From the NCBI GenBank assembly GCA_029721435.1, contig CM056583.1, forward strand, positions 55,674,120 through 55,738,119: a stretch of 64,000 nucleotides of DNA, read 5' to 3'. A model generated the notes under the pieces. It was not told the DNA's origin. It saw only the letters and a list, made by a program, of their open reading frames with translations, and made no database searches. Numbering within the stretch: position 1 is the first letter of the stretch; each line of letters begins with the position of its first letter. The position numbers and the translations under genes are program-made. Source of the DNA: Gymnothorax reevesii (Eukaryota; Chordata; Actinopteri; Anguilliformes; Muraenidae). Shown here piece after piece: positions 48,609 through 61,498 of the stretch.

Positions 48609-49599
48609 TAGCCTGCGTTGCCGGCGGTCAGCGGCTGGCGGGAGAAAGGAGAGGAAAGACCGCCTGCACGATAACGTAGGGATTTTGAGTTGTCCGTTCA
48701 CCAGTGAACGGGAATTACTGATTGGCTTAAGATGTGTCAATCAAAATTGAACTGTCATCGAATGTAGCGCAATGCATGGTTACGCCGTAAACTGCCAGAA
48801 CAAAGATGGCGAATGTAGAGAACGACGCTTTGATAAAGAAATCGCTTGAATATCTTGAAATTCAAGAACGAAAGATTACTCTTAAGAACGAACAACTACA
48901 GGCGATCAATCATTTACTAGATGATTTGATCTCCACGCATCACTTATGCTGTCAAATTACACTCGAGTTTGTTATGGCCCCAATTTGTTATGACATTTAT
49001 GACAGCAAAGAATGACAGACAAAAATTTTAAAACTAAAACACATTTAATTTAACAAACACTTTTCACTAATCTACTTTCTACAGACCAAGATTGATTATA
49101 TACAAAAACCAAAATATTTACAGTCCCTTTGGTGGGTTGCTTGGTGATGTCCTGGGTGAGGAAAATGCTCTAACACAGGCAAAAATCCACTAAAAGCTTC
49201 ACAGGTCTTAAACAGATTGACAGGTCTGGTCACATGTATCCTTCTCCTTGCAATTTCTCCTACTACTTTACTGTCTCAATTTTACTCCTTATATACTCCT
49301 TTGCAGACCCCTCCCACCTTTAAGGCTTTTTTTTTTAATTTTTCTCTTGGACTTGTCCCAGACATGCCTAAAACATGCCCAAACCTATCTCCAGTCTGGG
49401 CTTAACAAAAAAAAAGGTAAATACTGCCATCTAGTGGCCTCTATTCACATTACAAGTTTCATTGGTTAAAAAAAGGGGTGGTCCTTCGCGGCTAGTTGCG
49501 CAAGGAAGTGGGCAGCTACTCAAAATCCCTACGTTATTGTGCAGGTGGTCTTTCCTCTCCTTTCTCCCGCCAGCCTCTGACTGCCGGCAACGCAGGCTA
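48609..49599. mobile_element. 991-bp DNA element, 82-bp TIRs, 9-bp target duplication
   Basis: The left end 48609-48690 and the right end 49518-49599 are inverted repeats of 82 bp each with few mismatches (outer motif TAGCCTGCGTTGCCGGC). The 9-mer GGCAGCATC sits directly outside both ends (48600-48608 and 49600-49608). Long TIRs plus a 9-bp duplication suggest a Mutator-like element, but 8-9 bp also occurs in hAT, Merlin and P types, so the superfamily is open. Inside are a 69-codon ORF that resembles the start of a transposon RecQ-like helicase and an AT-rich right half with poly-T runs. It is nonautonomous in its present form. Confidence 0.85.
48806..49015 (+). pseudogene. N-terminal piece of a transposon RecQ-like helicase
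   Basis: The ATG at 48806 begins a 69-residue frame, MANVENDALIKKSLEYLEI and so on, with LKNEQLQAINHLL at residues 26-38. The pattern Leu-Lys-x-Glu-Gln followed by Ala-Ile and Leu-Leu is how RecQ-like helicases begin just before the GKDVF and Walker A motifs; the relic at 34048-34517 has LKEEQRMSL at the same place. Here the frame leaves the helicase pattern after residue 40 and stops at 49013, so the catalytic part is deleted. It lies inside the 991-bp TIR element, 115 bp from the end of the left TIR. A TGATTGG box at 48718-48724 precedes it. The helicase assignment is an inference from a short motif. Confidence 0.45.
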
Positions 49600-51010
49600 G
49601 GCAGCATCCAGTGTTCCTGTGTTTTGGTAGCTATTTTGCACATCTTTATAGTTTGCGTGGACCGCTCACTTGATAACTGCAGCACGTAAGGGTGAGGCAG
49701 CGGAAGTGGAGGAGTCTGTTGACGATAATGACCATGCAGTGAACTCAATTATTTGTAGTACTTGTATCCAAACATTTTTTTTAATTATATGACAAACCGG
49801 AATCATGTATTTGATGTTTACATGCCTTGGCTAGCTTTCTCAGTATTCTTAAAGCATTTCAGTAGAAGTAGCAATTCTAGTGCAGTGACTTTTCAGCAAA
49901 CAAGTTTGACGACCACTTTTGTCTCATCGTAATATATTACTCCTTCGGTTGAAGTACAGAGTGTTTTGTATTTTTTAAGGCAGGAAAAGGGGGCTCTGTT
50001 TTGTTGACTGTGAAACAGGAAGCGGACTGGAAGGAGAGGGTTGGATCACATTCATATTAAGATCTGGAACTGAAGCTACTTTTTGACGAATTTGCATATT
50101 TTCTCATCAAATCTTTGAATTATTTGACATGACTCCATATATCTATTTCATATGATTAGGTGATTTAGTGAATAAAAAGGGTATGACTGTATCTTCTGAT
50201 CTGTTGACACTAAAGGAAGGAGAGGGCAGCAGTGCTCTGGAATACTCACTTGTCATGTCTGCCATAAGTTTGACACCAAATTAAAGTGGAGTTTGTGTTT
50301 TTCAATATGAATATATCTTTTGTTCATTTATTTTTGTTTCTGAGATGGAACACTTGGTTTCAGATGAGTAGCAAAAACTCTTAGGTAATTCACCGTGACT
50401 TGCGGCTCCATTCTAACATTCTACTGGGGTCTAAAAGGGTAAGGAATTTGAATAGGAGAGATCTGATAAACTGTCATAAATCGGGAGATGAGATGAAGGA
50501 ATTAGACCAGCTTCGCCAAGCCAATGCCTGCATGCCTAAATGCAATGATCATTGCGAAGCTTTGTGGATACTATACTATTGTGGATACATAGATATGAAC
50601 ATGAAAATACCGCAGAATTCAAATAAACGCTACAAACAAGTCAAACCTGGAGTTAACGTTTTGGAACGTAACGCTATAAATCGCCATTATATTAGCTAGC
50701 GTTCGACCGCACGCGGGTATGAGCAGAAGTTCACACGTCGACATTTTTGCATTTGACCCATGATTTTCTGCCGTCATATCCGCCTGCCGATGTGCCGTAT
50801 TGTATATCAGATCGCTCCTATCCTCATGGCGTCATGCATTTATCAGACAGCCTCTCACGCTTTGGAAAGGTGCCGCATTGCCGCACAGACATTCCTAGAT
50901 TTTAGGGATGCAAATACAAGACCCCTCATTCTGTTAGTCATTTTGTACTGTCATACCTGTATAGTTTATTACATTTGAATCAGTGAATTTCATACTGAAG
51001 ATGTTCTTAA

Positions 51011-51547
51011 CCCTATAATGCCCCCTGTGTCATATGATTCACCAAATTTGAAGGACCATGTCCACCTTGTAAGTTGCAGCGCAACCTCGACTGCTCACTG
51101 TATCATATCTGATACACAGTGTTGTGTTTCAGACAGCTGGATGGAAGAAGTGAGATTACAGGAATAGTCTCTCCCCTAGTCACTCACTTCAAGGTAGTAG
51201 CTCCCATGTGAATGGGAATTCATGAATTTCCTTGGACATTGGCAGTGAAGTTCGGCATTCCAAGGTAAATATTACACAAAAACTTGTTTGTATACATGTT
51301 GAGGGATAAGTAGAGAGCATATAAATAATTTGAAATTTCGAGTGTTGAGTTCTGGAGGGGTGCTGATTTTTGGCTGTATCAGATATAATACTCCTGGAAT
51401 TAGAAGAAGTTCTGTCCAGCAGTGTATATTTTGCTGCTGCAAAACCTAGTGATGAACAGTGGATCTCAATACTACCCTTCAATACTTCAAAAATATTACT
51501 GGGTCATATTTTTCCTATAATGATGTCTGTGTCTGGGCATTATAGGG
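51011..51547. mobile_element. piggyBac-type MITE, 537 bp, complete
   Basis: It starts CCCTATAATGCCC and ends with the exact reverse complement GGGCATTATAGGG, a 13-bp terminal inverted repeat. Both sides carry TTAA (51007-51010 and 51548-51551), the piggyBac target duplication. No transposase is inside, so it is nonautonomous. A perfect inner palindrome-like pair, GTATCATATCTGATACAC near 51101, is present. The right half is about 90 percent similar to 35190-35340 plus 36893-36923, which is the copy carrying the Tc1 insertion. Confidence 0.9.
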
Positions 51548-53659
51548 TTAACATAAAAAGATTCAAATTCCTTACCTATAAATGATCAGTCTTCATTGTA
51601 TAAGTTCAGAACGATTGAAGTTCTGAGTTAGTAGTACGAGAATATCAAGACACTGTTTCTGTGTGATCTGTGGTTTGGTGGCAGCTGTCGGTTGCCTGCT
51701 GACTGTCTGTGTTGGATTCACCGTTGGGCTCACATATACAGTTTACCGACGGCAAAATTACATAGCTATGCTAGCCAGCTCTGTTTTTCTGTCAGTCAGC
51801 AACATAATGAAGGGAACTTAAACATCAGAAGGTTACCAACTAATACCACCTCTCCTAACTCTTGTGTAAGGTGGCCAGTGAATCTAATGTTTGTCCAAGT
51901 TATCTAGCTAATTTTCTGTGGTTAGTTAGCTGCCATGGACTCGATTTCCCTTATCATGAGTTGATTTCTGTGTTTATATTGAGCTAAAATGGTCTGGCGT
52001 TATTGAGCATCTAGGTACTCAACGAAGGAGCAGGAACCATTTGTCAGCTGCCATTTTTCACACAGAAGAACAGACATTGCAAACAAATGATTCACTCACA
52101 CTTCTGCATCCACTCCTCCTGCATTCATGCTCGCCCCTATGGCCTCCTACATAGTTTTCGTTCATGAATATTTTCAGTGGTCTTTGGTATTACAGCAAAT
52201 TTCTGTTAATTGATTTATGCGATTGTAGCTTTGCGTGACAAGATGAGTGGTAGGCTTGGAATGGAATTAAATTGAAACTTGAAAATCAAAGGACGGAGGG
52301 CTGAGTACCCAGTACGTGAATAAGAGGCCAATGTCTGCAAATCATTCTGCCTCCCCTGTGCTCAATATTTTATCTCCTGAAATTACACTGCAGAGAAAAT
52401 TTGAAATTGAGCTGATGTCAACTCCAGCGAAACCTGCAGCTTGTGTTAGTGTGCATGTGTCATGCACCCGCGTGGCGGATTTCACGAGATTGTGCAGCAC
52501 TCGTTGCTCTGCCGAGGAGGACCTGGCGGGAATTCTCTTTTCGCCCCCCTCTCATTGAAAATGAATGACACACTTGTGAATTCATGTACTGCGTATTCAG
52601 CTGAAAGGTAATTAAAATCATACTTTTACGATGGCAACTCAAGCAGGGCAATTCAGTAGCAGCCTCACTAGACACAGTAGAGGTGAATGTATTAGACCTG
52701 GCAGCCCTCTCTGCTTTATCACATTTATTTATCTGTGCGGAGCTAGGAAAGGACGCTGCTGGCTTGTTATTGCTTGCTGAACTTATACTTGCCTAAAATC
52801 TTGTCTGGAGGGTGAACATAATTTTAACAATGCTAAATGACTAAAATGCTTTTAAAATAGGCACACACTTTTGTGTACTCTGTATTGAAAAGTTATGCGG
52901 AGAGATCTTTCTTTTGGCCGGAGATGTCTGTAGCTCTGTGACATGTAGCCCATAAAATTCAAAAGGAGAGAGCATCTAGCATGGACCATATTTGTAAATG
53001 GCATGAGTTGTCATATCAAAGCACTGCGCCGAAATTCATGTTTCATTTGCTCTTGCTCATAATGATAGTTGGAAAGTAATGGGATCCAGACGTGGATGAC
53101 TTCACTGTTCGACATGCTGAGGCTCCAGCGAGTTTATGAAATGGCTACGCATAATTACACACACTCTCTGCTGGTGACGTATCTTATGCTTGCGATGAGT
53201 GGGTGTAAGACCATGCGGAGGTTGGGTGCTGCAGCAGATACTGGGTCACGAATGTCCACATTTCATCTCTGTGCTCAGTCAGTTGATGTAAATCTACGCT
53301 GCATTTTATAGTTGCTCACCATCTAGTGCACTTTATGTGCCTCATCTTCGGGTAAGTACAGTCCTGTTTCTGGTGTAGTTGGCATGTTAAGGAAAACGCC
53401 AATAAAATTCAATAGGAGTGATTTTGAAAGCCCATTTACCCTCAACTCTACTGAAAACATTTCAATTACAGGTTATTTTGTGCTTAAACTGTCTTTTGTT
53501 CACTGAAAATATTTGCTTATTTCAAATCTGATGACTGCACCAGAGTCCCAAAAAGTTTGCAGAGGGGCAATTTACACTTCGTCTCAAAAGATCGCTCTCC
53601 AAATAAAGAGTCACCTTGAAAGTGTGAGTTCTCAGCAGATTAAATAATTTCAAAAACAG

Positions 53660-54331
53660 TTGTGTCTGCCCTTCATCTTGATCACAGCCTTTCAGCCAAG
53701 TCTCTCAGGCATGGAATGCACCAGATTCTTGAGAACAGGAGGCTGAATTTTGTGCTATTCTGTTGTTGCTGTTTAATGGTGACGGGGGATGGACTTCGAA
53801 GGACCCTGCTGTTCAGGATTCCCCGATAGTTTTCAATCGGGTTGAGGTCAGGGGAGTTGGGTGGCCATTCCTCCTTCTGTAGGAATCCGGGAAGGTGGTC
53901 GGCACAACACTGCGGAGTCAGCCGAGCAGTGTGAACAGGGGCACCATCTTTAACAGTTTCCCACCACCTGTTGAACATTTTCTTGGTGGCTATAGACCCT
54001 GACTTTTTCTTTCTTCCCAGAACTGGAAGGCAGTGTCTGGTGCAGAATGTTGTACACACAACCCAATGCATTCAGTTGACATTGCCCCCCACACCATGGT
54101 GTGGGTACTAACCTTCATGTGTTCTGATGGCTGAACTCTTTCACGACTTTCCGAGTAAACTTGATTATTCTGACTATTCGGGGTAGGAAACCGGTATAAA
54201 AGGCATTTGTTGGAGAAAATCAATTTGTCCCCAGTCTTTTGGGGAAAGTGTGACATACTTTGAAAAAGACCAATCTCATGTCTTTTTGTAAATTCGTAAG
54301 TCATGGAAGTTTCTATCTTTTGTAGGCTCAA
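53660..54331 (-). pseudogene. Tc1/mariner transposase relic, DD37E spacing
   Basis: Two overlapping minus-strand frames (54331-53990 and 54071-53682) cover the catalytic half. The first has KLIFSNKCL, where FSDE is expected, so the first Asp is lost, and then TMVWGAMST. The second has DGAPVHTARLT and, after EEWPPNSPDLNPIEN, the catalytic Glu. Counting residues between that Asp and the Glu gives 37, so the family is DD37E rather than DD34E. A frameshift joins the two frames at about 54000-54070. The N-terminal DNA-binding part is absent or unrecognisable. Inactive. Confidence 0.75.
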
Positions 54332-54839
54332 AAACCTAGTTTCTTGGTTAGGTGATGATACACACTGTCTTAGGAAATGTTTTTATGTTTTTAAGATTTT
54401 ATAACAGTTTACTTAGTCGGCAGCAGGATTAGTGCCTTTTGCCCTTGGCTATGCGGATCAGGTCCTTGACCCTGGAACTGGGGCCAGATGAGTTTCCAGA
54501 TCTCGGCTCGTCATTGAGGGAATCCCCATGCTTGTTACACCTCAGCCCTCAAGGCTGACTGGGTATAAAACTAGCCTCCAAACAAAGCCTAGTCCCTCAA
54601 GAGCAAGGATGGATCAAGGCTCATCAATTTTCCAACAGATATGTGAACTTGTAATCCATCTTTTTTTCAGAACAATGGTCCTCTAAAACAAATTTGTTGG
54701 GTAGCTATCATAGAGGAATCATGTTTTGCGGCTCGACGAGACAAGTGGTTTTTGGAATTCATGGCTGCCATGTATTGTGGACGAAAGATTGTAAGGAAAA
54801 ACCAAGCTATTATCAGCATGAGGTCCAAAAGTGAACATT

Positions 54840-55125
54840 AGTCATTGTATGGGGATGTGTGAATGCAAATTGATATGTACTAATTTCTGGGCAACATATA
54901 CAGCCATTCGGACAGCATCTGTTCCGAGGGCATTGCTGCATTTTCCAGTAACAAAATGGCAAATCACATTTTGCATGGATTACAAGCCTGTGTCTGTAAG
55001 CAGAGAGTCCGGGTGCTGAATTGGCCTGCCTGCAGTCCTGTCTTTGATTGAGAATATATGGTGCATTATGAAGCAAAATATGTGGCAACAAAGACCTTGA
55101 CCAACTGTTGTCTTTAGTCCCGAAA
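54840..55125 (+). pseudogene. decayed Tc1 transposase, catalytic domain
   Basis: On the plus strand pieces read VIVWGCVN, then VLNWPACSP, then, after a one-base shift, LIENIWCIMKQNMWQQRP. These match VMVWGCIS, DWPACSP and IENVWRIMKRKIRQRRP of the copy at 35.5 kb, so it is the same DD34E family in the opposite orientation. Several indels and stops are present. The open frame on the other strand (54813-55091) is a shadow. Termini were not found. Confidence 0.7.
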
Positions 55126-56552
55126 CGTTAACTCAGTGTGATTAAAAGATGTGTTGGTGTTATACAGATGTAAGTGGTCATCTGTGCCAACTATTTCTGA
55201 CTCTGTTGCAGTCATCCCATCATATGTTTTCAGTAAGCAACTATATTCGCATTTTGGAACATCAAATAATGTTTGCTTGTACTGCCTTCAGTGTAGTAGG
55301 GTGAATGGACTTTTTAAAGCAGTGCCTACTGGTTTAGCATTTTCCATGGTGTGCCAGCTCCTGGAGTTAGGATACACAACTCTAATTCCAGAAACTTTAT
55401 CTGTAAGCATGCGTAGCCAAAGTGAGAAGGGAAAGTGAAATCTCTTTGAATGGTTGTAGGGGGTAGTGTTGAAAAAACCAGATTCAGAGTGAGAAGCCTT
55501 GTATACTTGTGCTGGTGGAGTGTGTAGTTAATAGACATAAGAGAAGTCCGTGGTCGGTCAAAGGGGAGGCTGTTTGAAACATCTGGTGCCGATGGTCCTA
55601 TAAAGGTTTGGCGCCATGCTTTAACAGTGCATGGTTAATTGCTTGAATAACCGTATTATTGTTGCTTCTTGTCTTATTGAAACTCTAGAGAGTCACTGAA
55701 GAAAGTGCATTAGTTCCCAAGCCTTGGGTGGGCTCAGCCTCATCTCAGCATCCGGTTTGTTCAACTCAACCTCAGCTGATATAACTTTGTCAAGCCTCGA
55801 TTGCCATAGGAGAAGCAGTGTTTCATCACCGGTTTAAATGCATTTCAATCATTACATGAGGGTCTAAGGCTGTAGAATGGTGAAGTTGTCTGCAGCATGT
55901 GATAAGTGGTTTGAGAAAAGTAGTGAAATGAAGTTCACTGTAGACTTTCTGTTAGTCATGCTCAGTCGTCCCGGACCCTCATGGGAAGTGGGCTTGGGTG
56001 TGGCACAGTTCTGCACCTGTGCATGCAGTGCTGTGTAATGGGGTTACAGCCAGGAAACATGACCTCTTTACGGACACTGTTGAGTTTGTGGAGAGTCTTT
56101 AGTATGCTGCTCAGAGTCTAGGAGGCTGCCGTAGGCAGGATTTGTGGGTCAAGGAACAGCAGCCTCAGGAGAAAAAAAGAGAATCTGTCTTCTCCGAATG
56201 GATTTCGGATGCTTGATCCTGCTTGCCCAATTCATTGCACTGATATCCAGAGGCGCGGTCTGGGAGACCTCAGAATGGTCTGGTGTTTCTTAAAGAGAAA
56301 CTGGAGTTGTCCTGGGATGACTGCATTTCATGAGCATTTTTTGTCCCTGCATCATGAGCAGCTTTCAGTCTCATGGAAGTGTTCAAGTCACGATGACGTC
56401 TTATTTATCTTGGCATTGAAACTGCCTTTCTGTTGCACAGAATTAATCCGAAATAACCTAAAATAGGAAGTGTAATGTCATAATTCCTTTAATTATTCAT
56501 CAGAATTAATATTAATCTCATCGAGAGGAGTGTTGATTCTAATTTTCTCCAC

Positions 56553-56575
56553 TTTTTTTTTTTTTTTTTTTTTTT
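56553..56575. repeat. T23 homopolymer
   Basis: Twenty-three T residues in intron 3, about 350 bp before the PH exon. No acceptor follows. Confidence 0.9.
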
Positions 56576-56889
56576 GGCTAAGCTGCATGTTAGACAAAAT
56601 GTCATTATCTCAGTGGCTGTCAATCCATTAGTCAATGAAAGCCTATAACATTATGATAAAATTCTTTTTGCACTGTACTTGATGTTTTATCTCTTACTGT
56701 CTTTACATTTCCAAATCCCTGTTAGCATGTCATCTGCAGCCATAGAAGCATCTAAGAGTTGCTGTATATTTTACGCCCAACTGTCCAGAGACTGTTACCA
56801 GGCAGACTGAGCTCTAGCGATTTCCGCCTCTTTCACGGCTGCTTCTCTCTTCTTCTTTTTAAACTGGTCTTATGCAACGATTGAAATGA

Positions 56890-57021
<132 letters not shown>

Positions 57022-59695
57022 TAACAGCATTTTCAGTATATTTACTTACATCTTCTGCTTGTCATTGAAATAAACATTGAGTTTTTAACATATGTTTTGT
57101 TTATAAACTTTAATTTTTACGTTCAGCTGGCTTTTGTTCTGCTTTGATGTGAGAATTGAATTTGTACTATACATGGCAGCTGCTCTAGCTACAGGTTTGT
57201 GTGCTTTGGCAGGGGGTTCCAGTAACTAACTGTGTGTCCCTATGTTTGTCTGTATGTGTGAGGTTTAGGTATTTGTGCTCGCAGTATTGTTTTCTTCTGA
57301 GCTGCCATAACTCCTTACTGAATTTCTACATTTATGTTCATGGGCTGTTGTATCGATTTACCCTCTCATGGAAGTGCCATATCACACTCTTCTTATTTTA
57401 ATTTTCCCATAAATGAAGGACAACTTATTATGTAGCACTCCTATTCCCTGCTCGCAATTCATAATGAAATGCAGTTTAAGATGTAATGGTATCGGAATAT
57501 GTGGTTTGAGTGGTCTTAACATTCCAGTTCAGATATAATTGTGATTCCTGGTAATCAAAAGCCATGGAGCTCTAAAATTCTCACTTGAAATGTGGAAAAA
57601 TTCCAGAAAACCGGTTCTTTGAAAGGTTAATGGCAGCATGACGCTGAAAGCAGCGGCCAACGGCTGAACCCGGCTGTTTCATTCTCCCCTCAACACCTCT
57701 AACGCTCTCTCTGTCTCTCCATCCCTCCATCTGTCTTTAGCTGGTACTCTCCTCTCATTCTGTCTCTGTCCTCCTCTCTCTCCCTGTGATATACACAAGC
57801 CCCTGCACACCGGGGGAGTAATATTTCTCACAAAGAGGGCCGCGCACAGCTCATAAGTAAATGTGTCCTTTGTAGCGATGCTCTCGGACTGCCCATAGGA
57901 TTAATGCACCTGATTGAAAAGGCTCTACGCCTTTTGCTTCAAAAGGTTTTTATTTTATTTATTTATTTTTTTAATCTTGCTCCAAAGAAAAGATAATGCT
58001 GTTGAAGAATTATTTCAAAAGCTGATGTCTGTAATGCATTTCCTGTTCCTCTTCCCCTTGCTGAAATGTTTCAGTGTGACCTTTCTTTTCAGCTGTAATA
58101 TGCAGGAGTTAAAAGCATGAAAGATGAGCCTGAGTTGGCGGTTATCTGAATGAAGGCACTGCTCAAAGGATGTTTTTCTTCATGGCTGCCACAACCTTCG
58201 GTTTTAAAACGGCTAATTTTGACTGAGAGGTTTGCGCTCTGGGACAAAGGAAACCTCCAGTGATTTTTGCACATAAAATTTGTATTTTAATGGTGCTTGA
58301 AAGGTAGCAAGAGTGTGGGTAGCTGCGCTGATGCACATGGGCATCTGATTAATTGCTCTCCCATGACGATGAAAAAATGCTCCTGAGAACGATGTGTCCT
58401 GTGCTGACAATGGCTTTAATGCCCATCGCTCTCCTGCAGCGGCTGCTTAGTAATGAGTAACTAGGGTTTAACAAACTGCTCGGCTGAAGAGTAAGGCTGA
58501 GCAATACATCAATAAACACCTGACCTCTTGCTCTGTTAGCAATTTCAAAAATGTATTTAAACGAATTAGTGAACCTTTAAATAAGTTTCACCTATTGGGA
58601 CCTCAAGTACAATGGATTTTATTTATTTATATAGTAGTTAATTTATTCAGCCCATTTCCAATCCCACAGCATATCCCCAGACATTTAGTTTCATAATTGC
58701 CCTGCGCTGCGTGTAACGCTGACAAATTATAATAAAGTAATAATATGTGAACTGAAAATTTCTGAGGCGAAACTGAAGTAATCGCAGCTTCAAACAGCAA
58801 TGAGCTGTCTGTCAAAAGCTATTTCATGGCACAATGTAATGTTGTTTTCTTTGCTTTAAAATGTTTTCTGACACAAATGCATATAATTTCAGTTAATTTC
58901 CATTATACAATTCAATTCTGCTCCTTTTTTTGAGGTGTCATCATTCCTGCTGTTGTGAATGAATATTTTATTTAATGCTGCTATTCTTTCACGGTCTCAA
59001 CTTTCAATAGAATATTTTACCAGGTTGCCAATCCAGAAAAAGTGATTGGCTTTGGTGCTGATAATCAACCCAGCTCACTAATCTGTGACATCACACATAG
59101 TGCAGAAATACCCCATTCTCATTGGGTGTTGTTAAGATAAGCATGTCACAGAGGAGTAGTGTACTTTTGCTGAAAATTCTACACCTGGCTCTGTCACGAT
59201 TAGCGATGGTTGATTTGAACTCATCATAGCATGCACTGTAGTTTTCAGCCCCTAGCGCATACACACCTAGCATAATAGAGAAAATTTAAAGAAAAACAAA
59301 CAACCACTTTTTGAGAAAAAGCCATTAATGCATGATTCGCAGATTTCCCTGAAGAATCACTTACTGAGGGGACATTTTTATTGGAGGATATAGCTGAATG
59401 CAAAATTGTTTTTAATCTCTTTTTTTATCATTTTAGTTGTGCCGTGCATAGTGCTGTTGTCACAACTGAAAATTATTTAAAGACTAAAATATGAATATGA
59501 ATTAAATTAGCGGAAAGGCTTTGCCTAAAAGCTCCCATCTGTGAGCTGCTGGGTTTATTCAAATTAATAGTCTACACATCCTACATTAGCTCTCAGCAAA
59601 AACAGAAGGGCCATGTATAACTAAAAGGAGTAAAATGGCAAAAGATTCCTGGTACTTCCTTCTAGCCTGCCTTTTGGTCTGCAAGATGCACCTAA

Positions 59696-60015
59696 CCACC
59701 ATTCATTCTCTGTACACGCTTCTTCCTCTCTGGGGTCACGGGGGGAGCTGGAGCATATCCCAGCTGACTCTTGGCGAAAGGCAGGGACCCACCCTAGTCA
59801 GCACGCCAGTCTACCGCGGGGCGCTCACACCTGGCGCACACACACCATTGCCTTTCGCACTCATACCTATGGGCAGTTTAGCGTCTCTAATTAGCCTGAT
59901 GTGCTGTGGAAAGAAACCCACCCAAACAGGGAGAGAACATGCAAATCCCACACAGAAAGGCCCCAGGCCGGAATCCAACCCAAACCGAAGTACTTTGTGT
60001 CTTCTGTGCTGCATT
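59696..60015 (-). mobile_element. tRNA-derived SINE, minus orientation
   Basis: Seen from the minus strand the element starts with a diverged tRNA-like head; its B box region reads GGTTGGATTCC, where GGTTCGAATCC is usual. It continues with GGGGCCTTTCTGTGTGGGAT, TTGCATGTTCTC and CAGCTGGGATATGCTCCAGC. This order is familiar from a SINE widespread in fish. The plus-strand open frame across it (59635-60087) is not a gene. Age looks moderate, with several substitutions and a missing segment around CTTTGGAC. Confidence 0.75.
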
Positions 60016-61459
60016 GGTGAAGTTTCCATAAGCATTTGTGTGGGTCAGAACCTTCTCTCACTCAGAGTGACCAGCTACCATCCTTGAAGGGGCGCTGTCA
60101 AAGCCAAGCATTTGTAGTACACTTGAAAAAATTGGCAGGTTTTCAAAAGTGCGTAGCTGGTGGACATTGCTAGTCTAACATTATATTGTGGTTAATCATT
60201 GCTGTTCATCACGGTTGTTCTTCCTGACAGCAAATTATTTACTTTAGGCAGGGATTATATATTTGTTCTGTGTTTTTTTTTAAACACATTTTGCTTGCGT
60301 GAGCTTTGAGACGTTTATTTGCGCAATCGCCATGGATGGCCTCTTGTGGAATCTCTACTGACTTCACTGTCCATAAACATATGGGATTACACGTAGTATG
60401 TTAGGAAACAAACAATTAGGAAGCCAAAACGTAAAAAATCGCAGGTATTCCCAGACGTTATTTTCTGTTATATTGTGACCGATCAAAGTCATGTACTAGA
60501 ACCAATATTGCGGACGGCTGAACTATGTCTCTTAATACCTATGAGCATCCACTATCCATGCTCGGCCATGGCCACTCTATGCCCTTTGAGTTCATGTGCT
60601 CATGAGGAAGTTCTGTCTCAGGCTTGATATCGAGTTATAAGATTAGTTCTTTCTGCCAAAATGGTCCTCTTGGCAGCACTATTGAATTGGCTGGATGCAA
60701 AACGTGTGAAAAAATTCAACGTTCATCTGTCAGAATTGATAGCTTGATAACCAGTGGTCTTTTTTCTGAGTCAGCTGGAGGGGGTAGAGATGAGGACAGT
60801 ATTTTCCCCAAAGTTTTTGTCCCACAATGTATGCAGTGCAGTACTCTGAGGATGGTGCTTTTGATTTACAGAAAGATCTATGGTTTGTGGCTCTATGGCA
60901 AGGCATGGTTAAAAAGTGGTGAGCTGTGACTTTCTATGTTGAGCAGACAGTGCAGGTACGACAAGATGGACAAGATATTTGCCTTGCTGTTCACAATAGA
61001 AGCATGTACTGCGAAACAGTCATAGCGTATATTGCACTATTAACCACTTTTCAAGCTGCACTGTAAACTGCTTATTGGCTTGTAACTGCACTGTAAATTG
61101 CGTAACCATTGTTTTCTCGGGTAAGAATAGTATCAGGGGAGCCATTTGTACTTTTTTTTGGATGGTGTATGTTTCTGACCATGGCTTAGCAACTTCAAGG
61201 TGTTATCTTTGATAAAATAGATGCAAATATTTAAGGCTTTTTTCTTGCTTGGTGTGACTGGTTTTCTCCCTTGTGTCCTCAGTGTGTGGGCTGTGTTTTT
61301 AATTTGTTTTCAACACGACCTTTTGAACACCTGCATGGAGAAATGGCTCAACTTGCCATTACTTTTGTGGATCACCTGAGCGGTGGCCTTTTGGCCAATT
61401 AATCGCCCTTTCAGCCATCGCTGTCAGTGTTTCCTGGGAGAGGAACTTGTTGCTTCTCA

Positions 61460-61462
<3 letters not shown>

Positions 61463-61496
<34 letters not shown>
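61463..61496. repeat. CT dinucleotide microsatellite
   Basis: About 17 uninterrupted TC units followed by a short C run. It is in the last psd3 intron of the window. Confidence 0.95.

Positions 61497-61498
<2 letters not shown>

Noticed and set aside
50400..50699. 99-codon plus-strand open frame
   Set aside because: No family, no splice or promoter context, and ordinary length for chance in this region.
59635..60087. 150-codon plus-strand open frame
   Set aside because: Most of it is the SINE read in antisense.
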